Positions 51,626 through 60,477 of a stretch of DNA of 64,000 bases are shown in pieces. The position numbers and the translations under genes are program-made. The DNA lies in contig NZ_KB889708.1 of assembly GCF_000372745.1 (NCBI RefSeq), forward strand, positions 1-64,000, read 5' to 3'. The DNA is from Embleya scabrispora DSM 41855 (GTDB taxonomy: Bacteria; Actinomycetota; Actinomycetes; Streptomycetales; Streptomycetaceae). The notes beneath the pieces are model-generated. The model was given only the letters and a program-made list of their open reading frames with translations, had not been told where the DNA came from and ran no database searches. Position 1 is the stretch's first letter; each line of letters begins with the position of its first letter.

Positions 51626-53803
51626 ATGGACAGCGGCACGCAGGCCGACGCGCCGGGAGTGTTGCTCACATCGCTGACGGACCGGTCGGCGTTCGGATTC
51701 GAGATCCACCGGGCTGTCCAGGCCCCGGGCACCGAAAAGCTCCCCGACCTGCCCGCGTATGTCGAGCGCCCCCACGACCGTGAACTTGCTGCGGTGGTGG
51801 ACCGCGCGGCATCCGGCGATAGTGCCCTGGTCACCCTGGTGGGCTCGTCCTCGACCGGGAAAACCCGGGCCTGCTGGGAGGCGGTCCGCCGACTTCCCAC
51901 AGGGTGGCGGCTGTGGCATCCGGTGTACCCCACCTCGCCCGACGGATTCCTTGACACCGTCCACGCCCTCGCGCCGCGCACCGTGGTGTGGCTCAACGAA
52001 GCACAGCTGTACTTGCTGGACCGGCCCACCGATGCCGAGCGGATCGCCGCGGCGCTGCGCCTGCTGGTGGCCGACGGCCGCCCGGACACCGCGGCGGGCA
52101 GGCACGGTCCGGTACTGGTGGTGGCGACTCTGTGGCCGGAGTACTGGCGCATCCTCACCACCCGGCCCGAACCAGGCGCGCGGGACACCTACGCGCAGCA
52201 GCGGACGCTACTCACCGACACCGGGCTGCGCGTGTCCGTGCCCGACGCGTTCAGCGCCGAGGACTTGGAGAACCTGCGCACGAGCGCGCGCCGCGACCCG
52301 CGACTGGCACTCGCCGCCCAGCGGGCCACGCGCGGGAAGGTGACGCAGTTCCTCGCCGGCGCACCGCAGTTGCTCACCCGCTACCACGACGCGGCACCGC
52401 CGATGCGGGCACTGATCAACGCGGCGATGGACGCACGCCGCCTCGGCCACTCCACCGCCCTCCCCCTCGCGTTCCTCGCCGACGCCGCCGAGGGCTATCT
52501 CGACGACGAGTTCGACGCGCTCACCGACGACTGGCTCGAACGCGCTCTGGCTGACTGCGCCGCGTCCTCACACGGCATTCCCGGGCCCCTCACCCGCATC
52601 CGCCCCCGCCGCGGCGAACCGGCCCAAGCGGGACCGGTGTACCGCCTCGCGGACTACCTCGAACAACACGGGCGCGCCGAGCGTCGGTACGTTTGCCCAC
52701 CAGCCTCGTTCTGGGAAGCCGCGCAGCTCACTCCGGCCGCCGGCGATCTCCTTGCGCTTGCCGGGGAAGCCGATGCGCGTGCCCGATTCCGTCAGGCCGC
52801 CTCGTTGTACCGATTGGCAGCTGCGGGAGGACGCGTCGACGCGCTCACGGACTGGGGCCTGATGTTGTGGAATATCGGGGACCGGGAAAGCGCCGAAAGA
52901 CTGTGCCGGCAGGCCGCCGACGCGGGCGACACGAATGCGCGCACGCATCTCGGGTGGATGCGCGGCGAGGCTGACGACGGACGTACCGCGCGATCGAGTC
53001 GCATTGCCCACGACCCCGAAGGCTCCGACACACTCCACGTCCTGACGCTCATGCAGGACGATGCCGACGACTGGGACGGCATCGAGCACCAGTGCGAAAC
53101 CGCCGACACCGAAGGCTCCGGAACGCTCTGGGACTTGGCGATCATGCGCGAGGAGGCGGGCGACCCGCAGGGGGCGGAAGTCCTCGCCCGGCAGGCTGCG
53201 GACGCCGGCGACACCGACGTCTACATGGGCCTGGCGATAGTCCGCGAAACGAACCGGGATCCAGACGGCGCCGAGCGCCTGTACGAGATGGCCGCCGAAG
53301 CCGGTGACAGCATCGCACTCAGGCGCGCAGCGATGAAGTACCGGGACGCCGACGACCGGGCAGGCGCCGAACGGATGTACCGGCGTGCCGCTGACGCCGG
53401 AAGCGTCGACGCGCTGTGGGGCCTGGCGGTATTGCGCGAAGAGGCCGGTGATCACGTCGATGCCGAACGCCTTGCCCGTCAGGCGGCTGACGCCGGAGGC
53501 CCCGAAGCGCTGTGGAGTCTGGCCGTCGCGCGCGAGGAAGCGGGTGACCCACACGGAGCTGAGCGCCTCGCCCGACTGGCTGCCGATGCCGGGTACGACG
53601 CGCTGGCAGGCCTGGCCGAAATTCGCAAGGAAGTTGGGGAATGGTCGGGCGCCGAACGCGTCTACCGGCAAGCTCTCGACGCGGGAGCCACCGATGCGCT
53701 GCAAAGCATCGCCGAGCTGCTCCGCACAGACAGCGAGGGGTTGTCGTCGCAGATCTTGCGGTACGGACTGGACGCCGACGGCAATGCCTCACCGCCTTGG
53801 TAG
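51626..53803 (+). CDS. P-loop NTPase (STAND-like) with Sel1/TPR array, copy 2
   Basis: The 725-residue protein starts at ATG 51626; ATG 51608 is an alternative. Its first 400 residues closely follow copy 1: LTDRSAFGFEIHRAVQ, Walker A VGSSSTGKTRACWEA, Walker B RTVVWLNEAQLYLLD, ATLWPEYWRILT, GKVTQFLAGAPQLL and the same RRYVCPPASFWEAA boundary. The repeat array differs: shorter Sel1-like units such as GAEVLARQAADAGDTDVYMG and AERLARQAADAGGPEALWSL. The end LDADGNASPPW echoes copy 1's DGDIAPPW. The conserved switch with a swapped repeat domain suggests diversification of recognition. Confidence 0.85.
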   Translation: MDSGTQADAPGVLLTSLTDRSAFGFEIHRAVQAPGTEKLPDLPAYVERPHDRELAAVVDRAASGDSALVTLVGSSSTGKTRACWEAVRRLPTGWRLWHPVYPTSPDGFLDTVHALAPRTVVWLNEAQLYLLDRPTDAERIAAALRLLVADGRPDTAAGRHGPVLVVATLWPEYWRILTTRPEPGARDTYAQQRTLLTDTGLRVSVPDAFSAEDLENLRTSARRDPRLALAAQRATRGKVTQFLAGAPQLLTRYHDAAPPMRALINAAMDARRLGHSTALPLAFLADAAEGYLDDEFDALTDDWLERALADCAASSHGIPGPLTRIRPRRGEPAQAGPVYRLADYLEQHGRAERRYVCPPASFWEAAQLTPAAGDLLALAGEADARARFRQAASLYRLAAAGGRVDALTDWGLMLWNIGDRESAERLCRQAADAGDTNARTHLGWMRGEADDGRTARSSRIAHDPEGSDTLHVLTLMQDDADDWDGIEHQCETADTEGSGTLWDLAIMREEAGDPQGAEVLARQAADAGDTDVYMGLAIVRETNRDPDGAERLYEMAAEAGDSIALRRAAMKYRDADDRAGAERMYRRAADAGSVDALWGLAVLREEAGDHVDAERLARQAADAGGPEALWSLAVAREEAGDPHGAERLARLAADAGYDALAGLAEIRKEVGEWSGAERVYRQALDAGATDALQSIAELLRTDSEGLSSQILRYGLDADGNASPPW

Positions 53804-54107
53804 GCCGCGCCTGCCGGACCACGGCCCCACGCACCCCCGGACAAGAACCCCATCGCAACACGGCCGAGGCACCGACGCGCGGCGTCGCGGAAGCGGGGGC
53901 GACAGTGCGCGCGGGGGTGATCCGGGTCGGCATCGCCGGATGGTCGACGTGCCAGGTCGCCCTCGCCACCCTCGCCTCTTCTTGATAGGAGGCCCGCCGG
54001 AAGGGCGTCGGCTGCCCGACCAGGGACAACGATGCGCAAACGCAGCCGGAGGCCCGATCTTGTGTCACCGTTCGCAGTGGACTTCTTCGCGTACCCGCTC
54101 GGATCGG
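53804..54107. other. Spacer after the second NTPase-TPR gene
   Basis: About 300 bases. A short plus-strand piece reads VIRVGIAGWSTCQVALATLA but has no start or family. No hairpin is seen. Confidence 0.3.
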
Positions 54108-54407
54108 TCAACGGCGCACCCGATAGCGCAGGTGAAGCACCCGGTTGCCCTGAATCACCACGTCAGGATCCTCCAACAGGTGCTGCGCGTGGACCGACCC
54201 GAAGTAGCGCTTACCGGACCCGAACACGACGGGTACGACGTCCATGCGCACCTCGTCGATCAGGCCTGCGGCAAGCACCTGGCCACCGACGTCGGCGGCG
54301 ACCTCGACCATGCGGTCACCCGCAAGCTCCTGCGCCTTGGCCACGGCTGCCTCGACGCCGTCGACGAAGTGTCCCAGTACGGCCGGGTGCCCCGAACCGG
54401 CGCCGAA
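54108..54407 (-). pseudogene. RibD-C/dihydrofolate-reductase-like remnant
   Basis: The frame includes GHPAVLGHFVDGVEAAVAKA, then DVGGQVLAAGLIDEVRMDVV and PVVFGSGKRYFGS, ending with GNRVLHLRYRV. This is the second half of the RibD C-terminal/dihydrofolate-reductase-like family (GGxxLxxxLLxAGLVDELxLxxxPVLLGxGxxLF). An in-frame stop at about 54410 and loss of the first 90 or so residues make it a pseudogene. Confidence 0.65.
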
Positions 54408-54618
54408 TCACCACCCATGCCCGACGACGTCGAGATCGCCTACACGCCGACGAATTCCTCATGGCCGAGCCACAGTCGCTTCAGCCGCCACATTCGCCGA
54501 GGGCATCCCCGCGCATCGTCATTGCCGGTGCTGCGTTTCCTGCGTACCGCCTGATCGTCATAGGCCTTGCTCGTGAGGTCGCGTGGGATCGTCGGTGGGG
54601 CCGGCTACCGTGGCGACC

Positions 54619-55131
54619 ATGGTGAAGAAGAGCTTCTACGACCTGGCTTTCGGCGTTGCCCCGGGAGGCGCTCGCAAGGACGCGCACTACATCCTGGACA
54701 GCCTCGACGACGTGAAGGCCGCACTGGCCGACGAGCTTGCCGAGGAGACCAATCTCTATCTGCTGTGTTGGTACGGGGCCGACTTGTCGCTACACGTGTA
54801 CCAGCAAGGGGAGTTGGCGCAGTCGATAGACCTGCATCCCTTTGTCACGATCTCCATCAAGGGCTATCCGGACATCACCTTCAGCGGCCCCGGGGAGCCG
54901 ATCGGGTACGACTTCCGTGCGGACGACGGGGCGGGCGATGAGGAGGAGGGGCTCTCCTCCAAGATGTTCTATGGCAGCCTCGGGGACGCGGTCGGTGTCA
55001 GCGTGGACTGGAGCCGAATAGAAGTACCGCTATTGAGCGGTGAGTTGGTGGCCGACGATGACGAAGACGATGCCTTCGAGTTGGTCGACGGGAACCTCGC
55101 GTCGTATGGCTACCAGGATTTCGAGGAGTGA
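54619..55131 (+). CDS. Hypothetical acidic protein, first gene of an interlocked trio
   Basis: From ATG 54619 the protein has 170 residues: VKKSFYDLAFGVAPGGARKD, then ELAEETNLYLLCWYGADLSL, VTISIKGYPDITFSGPGEP, and an acidic end (ELVADDDEDDAFELVDGN). It is soluble and strongly negatively charged, as immunity or DNA-mimic proteins can be. I do not recognise the family. Its stop overlaps the next small ORF as GTGA. Confidence 0.6.
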   Translation: MVKKSFYDLAFGVAPGGARKDAHYILDSLDDVKAALADELAEETNLYLLCWYGADLSLHVYQQGELAQSIDLHPFVTISIKGYPDITFSGPGEPIGYDFRADDGAGDEEEGLSSKMFYGSLGDAVGVSVDWSRIEVPLLSGELVADDDEDDAFELVDGNLASYGYQDFEE

Positions 55132-55220
55132 CCGAGCCGGCCATTGGTGGCGGCGACGGTGTGGATGTCGGGCGCGCCGACCGCATCGCCGCCGAGAAGG
55201 CCCGGAAGACCCTCGCGTGA
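55128..55220 (+). CDS. 30-aa ORF interlocked between the acidic protein and the PIN protein
   Basis: GTG 55128 overlaps the preceding stop as GTGA, and its own TGA overlaps the PIN start as GTGA. The peptide begins TEPAIGGGDGVDVGRADRIA and ends in a basic/Ala helix (AAEKARKTLA). This could be the stub of an antitoxin, whose C-terminal helix normally occupies the PIN active site, or a coupling ORF. The double overlap is directly seen. Confidence 0.45.
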   Translation: MTEPAIGGGDGVDVGRADRIAAEKARKTLA

Positions 55221-55615
55221 TCGTCCTGGACACCGGCGCGGTCAAGGCCCTCGCCGTCGGGCACAAGACGCTGAACCTCCTCGCGGGCAACATGGCGCGC
55301 ACCCCCGGCGACCACCTCGTGATCCCCGCCTTGTGCCTGACCGTGGCCGAGTCCGACGAGGAGGGTGTGGCCCACCGCGTCCTGGCTCTGTCCAGTGTCG
55401 GCGTCGACCCGCTCGACACGGTGGCGGCCGTCGGGGTCGGCACGATGATCCGCGACGGTCTCGGTGGGCCGGACACCTGCCACGCGCTCTACTGCGCCCT
55501 TCCCCGGGCCGAGTTCACCGGCAGGTCCATCCTGCTCACCAACCGCGAGGACGCATACCCACGCGGAATCGTCACCGTCGACATCGACTCCCCCGGCATG
55601 CTCGGCCACTGGTGA
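55217..55615 (+). CDS. PIN-domain protein (VapC-like)
   Basis: GTG 55217 gives 132 residues with the PIN acidic residues in order: Asp5 in VIVLDTGAVKAL, Glu45 in LCLTVAESDEEG, Asp86 in GGPDTCHALYCA and Asp112 in LLTNREDAYPRG. All four positions are filled, so metal-dependent ribonuclease activity is plausible. It ends GIVTVDIDSPGMLGHW. It is the last gene of a trio joined by 4-base overlaps; a full-length antitoxin is not obvious. Confidence 0.75.
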   Translation: MIVLDTGAVKALAVGHKTLNLLAGNMARTPGDHLVIPALCLTVAESDEEGVAHRVLALSSVGVDPLDTVAAVGVGTMIRDGLGGPDTCHALYCALPRAEFTGRSILLTNREDAYPRGIVTVDIDSPGMLGHW

Positions 55616-55760
55616 GAGGTACGTTCGACCGCCCCGAACCGACACGCGCAGGTCGGAACCCACGACCTCCGCGACCCCGCCAAGCGGGAGAGACCGTCCC
55701 GGTGCGGTGCGACGTCCCGCCCCCGCCCGTTGGTGGTGACCGCAGGGTTGCTCGTCGCCG

Positions 55761-56153
55761 TCACCTGATACGCCGCCCGAACGCAGCTCCGCCGTCGTTC
55801 CGGCGGTACCGGTGGCCGGCGGCGTAGACGTCGTTCGCCGCGCGGCCGCGGACCGCGCTGATCGGTGCGGCGGTCCCCGGGTGGAACTGCGACCAGTGGC
55901 GGCCGTTCCAGTGGTAGAGCACGCCGCCGAAGGTGGCGATGTGTACGTCGTCGTCCGAAGTCCCCCACACGGCCGCGGGGTTGGGCCGGCCGCGGTTGTG
56001 CGCCTGTGCGGGCAGCGCGGTGTGGCGCCACTTCCACTGCTGCTCCGTCGGCGCCGGCCACCGCACGGCGCGCAGCACGCTCAGCGAAGGCAGAGCCACG
56101 ACCGCGCCGATGCCGTGGGACAGGCCCAGGTTCTCGAAAATCTCAATAGCCAC
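55761..56153 (-). CDS. Beta-propeller-like fragment, possible remnant of a secreted protein
   Basis: From GTG 56153 the 130-residue frame has AVVALPSLSVLRAVRWPAPT, then VWGTSDDDVHIATFGGVLYH followed by WNGRHWSQFHPGT and VRGRAANDVYAAG. WGTSxDDVxxATFxGxLxHWNGxxW is a repeat of the kind found in extracellular beta-propellers. Only about two repeats are present. The 5' end lies in the duplicated segment shared with the phospholipase promoter, so it is probably a truncated gene. Confidence 0.5.
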   Translation of the reverse strand: MAIEIFENLGLSHGIGAVVALPSLSVLRAVRWPAPTEQQWKWRHTALPAQAHNRGRPNPAAVWGTSDDDVHIATFGGVLYHWNGRHWSQFHPGTAAPISAVRGRAANDVYAAGHRYRRNDGGAAFGRRIR

Positions 56154-56310
56154 GCCTGGTTCAGGCGACGTTAATGAACTACGGCTACCTTCCTTTCCGA
56201 TAACGGATGTTGTCTGGAGATGGGAGTTGTCAGATGACGAGTACAGGCCGTCGGAACTTACTCGGTATGGCCGGTGCATCGCCGGCCGGTGCCGCGGCAT
56301 CTCAATGCGT
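56137..56310. repeat. Imperfect direct repeat, copy A (decayed phospholipase promoter and signal)
   Basis: This segment matches 56440-56610 along its length: CCTGGTTCAGGCGAC, TGAAC-ACGGCTACC, the ribosome-site region, and ATGACGAGTACAGGCCGTCG against ATGACGGGTACAAGTCGTCG. It carries a second ATG (56234) encoding TSTGRRNLLGMAGASPAG, a decayed Tat signal of the phospholipase type. The reading frame then diverges with no enzyme following. Confidence 0.8.
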
Positions 56311-56349
56311 GGACATCTCGGCGGCCTCGAAACGCAATTGCTCCTGTAG
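56234..56349 (+). pseudogene. Orphan Tat signal peptide of a phospholipase C paralogue
   Basis: ATG 56234 encodes MTSTGRRNLLGMAGASPAGA, parallel to the true signal MTGTSRRNFLGIAGASLAGA 302 bases downstream. The twin arginines are kept (GRRNLL). After about 25 codons the sequence becomes Cys/Arg-rich and unrelated to the enzyme. This is the 5' stub left by a duplication or deletion. Confidence 0.6.
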
Positions 56350-56439
56350 GGCCCGCTGTTTCACGGTCACGGCGTCCCCGTCGGGATTCCGCAGGACACC
56401 TGCATACACCCGACTCCGGCCCCACCGTCACTCCGAGCC

Positions 56440-56610
56440 GAATATCCCGGTAGCCACACCTGGTTCAGGCGACCTCAATGAACCACGGCTACCCGCTTTC
56501 CGATACAGATGTTGTCCTGAGACAGGAGATATCAGATGACGGGTACAAGTCGTCGGAACTTTCTCGGTATCGCCGGCGCATCGCTGGCCGGTGCCGCGGC
56601 AACTCAATTG
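56440..56610. repeat. Imperfect direct repeat, copy B (functional phospholipase promoter and signal)
   Basis: This is the second copy of the duplicated segment, containing the inverted repeat GGTTCA-N11-TGAACC, the ribosome site AGGAG and the start of the phospholipase gene. The inverted repeat is conserved in copy A except for its last base, so it may be an operator or PhoP-like site. Confidence 0.75.
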
Positions 56611-58665
56611 CTTCCGGGTGCGATTGGCAAAGCACTGGCGATCGAACCCGCCCGCAGGACGGGGACTGTCGAGGACGTCGAGCACGTGGTGATCCTGATG
56701 CAGGAGAACCGCTCGTTCGATCACTATTTCGGCACGATGCGGGGTGTGCGCGGGTACGGGGACCCGCGGCCACACATCCTGCCGAATGGCCGGCCCGTGT
56801 GGTACCAGCCGCCGGCCCGTGTACACACCGGAAGGTACAACGGCCGGGGCCTGCCGGCCGATGCGGAGTACGTGCTGCCGTTCCCGGTGGATGCGCTGCG
56901 CACCAGCGAGTTCATCGCCGGGACCGATCATGGCTGGGGCAGTGGGCAACTGCTGTGGAACCAGGGCCGATACGACGGGTGGGTGAACGAGAAGCAGGAC
57001 GTGTTCACCATGGCTCACCTGAAACGGTCGGAGTTGCCATATCACTTCGCCCTGGCGGAGTCGTTCACCGTGTGCGATGCATATCACTGCTCGGTGCCTG
57101 CCGACACCGCCCCGAACCGCATCCTCCTGTGGAGCGGCACGATCGACCCACAAAACCGGCTGGGCAGCAAGCCCAATGGCCCCGGCTTGTGGGAACGCGG
57201 TGGCGTCAACGGCTATACGTGGACCACCTACCCGGAGCGACTGCAGGCCAACGGAGTCAGTTGGAAGCTCTATCAGGGCGGCACCGGGATTCCCGGCCAG
57301 CCGACGGACAACTTCACCGACAACTCACTGGAGTTCTTCTCCCGATACCAGGTCCAGGAGGGCGCATCGGGACCGCTGGTGGAGCAGGGCGTTTCCACCC
57401 ATACGCTGAAGGAATTCCGCAGTGACGTGGCGAGCGGGCAACTGCCGCAGGTGACCTGGATCGTCCCACCGTACAAATACAGCGAACATGCCTCCGCGTC
57501 CCCCGCCGATGGGGCGTACTACATCGACCTCGTCCTGGAAGCACTCGTGGCCAACCCCGAGGTGTGGAGCAAAACCGTCCTGATCCTCAACTACGACGAG
57601 AACGACGGTCTGTTCGACCACGTCGTTCCACCCACGCTGCCCGTGGCCAACAAGGTCGGCACCGACGGGCTCGTATCGCAAAGCCTGGCAGCCGGCCTGG
57701 CCGACGAAATCCTGGACTTCGACGTCTGGCGCGAGGGCGGCTCACCGTCGGGCGACACCGTTCGCGGCAAGCAACCCCTCGGGTTGGGCTCCCGTGTGCC
57801 GATGATCGTCGTGTCGCCGTGGTCGAAGGGTGGCTGGGTCTGCTCCGAGGTGTTCGACCACACCTCGGTGCTGCGGTTCCTCGAGACTCGATTCGGCGTC
57901 GCCGAGCCGAACATCAGCGCCTGGCGGCGCTCCTTGTGCGGCGACCTCACCTCCGCATTCGACTTCACCCGGCCCGACAGCAGGCCCGTCACCCCCGCGG
58001 TACCCCAGCCGATGCAGAGTCAGCACCAGCCGTTCTCCGTCACGCTCCCACAGGCGATGCCTCAGCAGGAGCCCGGTGTCCGGCCGGCCCGGCCGTTGCC
58101 GTACCGGTTCGGCGTCGAACTCGACCGCAACAGGGATGCGCGGTCGATCTCGCTGCAGTTCGTCAACAGCGGAACCGCCGGCACATACTTCTACGTATAC
58201 ACACACAACGACGCGCCGCGCCGCTACACCGTGGCTGCTCACGACACCATCAGCGACGTCTGGGACAGTGCCCTCGCAACCGATGCGCGGGGCCGCTACG
58301 ACCTGCGCGTGACCGGAGCCAACGGATACCTCGGCCAATTCACCGGTACCACCGCGAACACCGCGGAACCGCGGGTATCGGTACGCCTCGACGACACCAA
58401 AACACGTCAGCTGGTCCTTGACGTCCGCAACCCTGGTACTACCCCCCGGACGCTCCACATCCGCAACGACTACAGTCACGCCGCCAAGCGCACCGTCAAC
58501 CTCAAACCGGGCAAAACCACCAAGGTAACGTGGGAAACCGAATCTGCGCACGGTTGGTATGACATCTCGGTGACCGACGAGGCCGACCCGAGCTACCTCC
58601 GTCGGTTCGCCGGCCACCAAGAGAACGGACGTCCCAGCTTCAGTGATCCCGGGCCGATACGTTAA
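56536..58665 (+). CDS. plcC: Tat-exported phosphocholine-type phospholipase C
   Basis: The 709-residue protein starts at ATG 56536 behind AGGAG. The Tat signal is SRRNFLGIAGASLAGAAATQ. The phosphoesterase domain begins VEHVVILMQENRSFDHYFGT, with the metal and nucleophile region, then WSGTIDPQNRLGSKPNGPGL, VLILNYDENDGLFDHVVPPT and the conserved GSRVPMIVVSPWSKGGWVCS followed by VFDHTSVLRFLETRFG. Two C-terminal beta-sandwich DUF756 domains follow (SISLQFVNSGTAGTYFYVYT, TRQLVLDVRNPGTTPRTLHI). It hydrolyses phosphatidylcholine or sphingomyelin outside the cell, probably to scavenge phosphate. Confidence 0.95.
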   Translation: MTGTSRRNFLGIAGASLAGAAATQLLPGAIGKALAIEPARRTGTVEDVEHVVILMQENRSFDHYFGTMRGVRGYGDPRPHILPNGRPVWYQPPARVHTGRYNGRGLPADAEYVLPFPVDALRTSEFIAGTDHGWGSGQLLWNQGRYDGWVNEKQDVFTMAHLKRSELPYHFALAESFTVCDAYHCSVPADTAPNRILLWSGTIDPQNRLGSKPNGPGLWERGGVNGYTWTTYPERLQANGVSWKLYQGGTGIPGQPTDNFTDNSLEFFSRYQVQEGASGPLVEQGVSTHTLKEFRSDVASGQLPQVTWIVPPYKYSEHASASPADGAYYIDLVLEALVANPEVWSKTVLILNYDENDGLFDHVVPPTLPVANKVGTDGLVSQSLAAGLADEILDFDVWREGGSPSGDTVRGKQPLGLGSRVPMIVVSPWSKGGWVCSEVFDHTSVLRFLETRFGVAEPNISAWRRSLCGDLTSAFDFTRPDSRPVTPAVPQPMQSQHQPFSVTLPQAMPQQEPGVRPARPLPYRFGVELDRNRDARSISLQFVNSGTAGTYFYVYTHNDAPRRYTVAAHDTISDVWDSALATDARGRYDLRVTGANGYLGQFTGTTANTAEPRVSVRLDDTKTRQLVLDVRNPGTTPRTLHIRNDYSHAAKRTVNLKPGKTTKVTWETESAHGWYDISVTDEADPSYLRRFAGHQENGRPSFSDPGPIR

Positions 58666-59432
58666 CCGGTCCGAGTAGCCCACAGTGTCTTCCGTTATCG
58701 CATCCGCCACCGTTCGCGCCGGTTCCATCGGCCGACCCCGGGCGCAACGATCGGGCATACGAATGACACCGAACCCACACGAACCGGTGTGATGCGCGCA
58801 TCAGGCAACGTTTGCCCTGGTGTGATGTGACGCGCCGTCCGGGCTACGCCTCGGGCGGCGCGTCGGGCGCGAGGCCGTGTCCGGCGGAACACGTGCCGGG
58901 GCCCGGGGAACCTGGTGCGCGCGGCCGCGGCGGGCACCCCGCAACTGGTCCTGCGCTACCGCCGCGTCATTGCCCAGATCCCCCCCACCCCCACGATCAC
59001 CGGCGGCGGCCCTGCCGCGCCGTCAAGACGGGCGGTGCCCGGACCGGATGCCCACGACGTAGTGCCCCCGGCGCCCGCCGCGCCGGTCGTCCCTGCCGTT
59101 TTCACTGAACCCTCGGCGAGCAGGATCCTGCGGACCTGGGAACGCCGCAGGATCCGGCCGCCCGGCGCGTGACGCGCCCCGGCCGGCTTCCGGATCCTCT
59201 TCTCTCCTCGTCCCCGTCCACGGGTTGACGGGCCACCGTGGCCCTGCACGACGCGACCACCGGCGCCGTCACGCTGAGCGCACAGGTGTCGTCCGCGCAG
59301 ATCCCCGACGCGACATGGCGTTGGGACGGCGGCCCGATCGCCGCCCTGGGACGCAGTCGGCGCCCCGCGATGCTGAGCCCACCCTCTCACCACACAAACT
59401 CCCGTGACAGTGCCCGGCGTTACCGTGCGCCC
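58666..59432. other. About 770 bases with no firm gene
   Basis: A plus-strand frame at about 58915-59172 (TPQLVLRYRRVIAQIPPTPT) and another from 59238 (VALHDATTGAVTLSAQVSSA) are protein-like but have no start signals or recognisable domains. They may be fragments. Confidence 0.3.
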
Positions 59433-59945
59433 ATGACAACTCCCGACGGCGGCGCGCCGTTCCACGACCGATACCAGCGCGACTACATCGTCAGCCCGGG
59501 CCCCGGGTGCACGCCCTCCTTCCAGGAGTCCGTACGACTCGCCCGGCATGGCGAACTGGAGGCCGTGTTCAGCCTCCTCGCCGACAGCGAGGGCAAGGAC
59601 GAAGACCTCGACGAACTGGCCTACAAGCTGTTCTGCGTGGCCTCCGACTTCGGCCACGAAGAAGCCGCGGACCTCATCGACGACCTGTTGGAGGCATCCT
59701 CGCTCCGCTACGACGACGACCGCTTCGTCCAGGGCAACGCCCACTTCGAGCTGGCCTTGGCGTACCTGCGCGGAAGCGACGGCCTCCCGGCGGACCCCGG
59801 GAAGGCCCGCGAGCACCTCGGCACGGCCCGCGACTGCCACTGGCCGTGGGGCGTCGACGACGGCGAGACCCTCCTTGCCGCCGCCCGAGCCATCCTGTCA
59901 CCGCCCCAACGCGTCGTCTTCGACGGGATATACGGCGCGGACTGA
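59433..59945 (+). CDS. Sel1/TPR-like small protein
   Basis: The ATG at 59433 has a possible -10 (TTACCGT) just upstream, so it may be a leaderless gene. The 170-residue product is all helical after an extended N-terminus: FQESVRLARHGELEAVFSLL, ELAYKLFCVASDFGHEEAAD, DRFVQGNAHFELALAYLRG and PGKAREHLGTARDC. These match Sel1-like/TPR units. The function is unknown. Its repeats recall the array of the second NTPase-TPR protein, 6 kb away. Confidence 0.65.
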   Translation: MTTPDGGAPFHDRYQRDYIVSPGPGCTPSFQESVRLARHGELEAVFSLLADSEGKDEDLDELAYKLFCVASDFGHEEAADLIDDLLEASSLRYDDDRFVQGNAHFELALAYLRGSDGLPADPGKAREHLGTARDCHWPWGVDDGETLLAAARAILSPPQRVVFDGIYGAD

Positions 59946-60138
59946 CCCGGCAGCGGCCCACCCGGGCCGAGGTCAGCGGCGTCTGCCACCGTGACCGACA
60001 AGTCCGAGACCACCCCGACCACCAGGGCGGCGGGCGGCGCGGCTTCGCCTGGACCGACCACGGCGACCTGCCGACCGCCGCCCACCATCAGCTCGGCGTG
60101 CTGGTCCGGGACAACCTCCACGTCCACCTGGACCGGCG

Positions 60139-60410
60139 ATTACGCGCGACCTCGTCACGGCCGGCCTGGTCGAGCGTCGGCTCACCCCTGCCGATCGGCG
60201 CCGGCGCAAGATCGTCGCCACCGCCCGGGGCGTCAGCACCCTCCAGGACCTGCGGGAGCGGGTACGGGAAGCCGAAGACCGGCTCCTTGAGGCGCTCGAT
60301 GAGAATGAGCGCCAGGCGTTCCGGACCCTGCTCAGCCGGATCGCCTGCGACGTCCAGGACACGGACCTGTCCACTGCCCCCTGCGACGTCACCCCCCGCC
60401 CCGTGCGACA
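60139..60410 (+). pseudogene. MarR-family regulator, C-terminal half only
   Basis: The frame reads ITRDLVTAGLVERRLTPADR, which is the MarR wing (RDLxxxGLVERRxxxxDRR), then KIVATARGVSTLQDLRERVR and EALDENERQAFRTLLSRIA, the dimerisation helices. No ATG, GTG or TTG exists in this frame upstream, and the N-terminal helices are absent or in other frames. It runs toward the convergent GH15 gene. Confidence 0.6.
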
Positions 60411-60477
60411 TCGCCGACCCCGGGTCCTCTCCCGCCTGACAAACTTCCGGCGCCGCCGTCCCGGCGGTGATGCCGCG

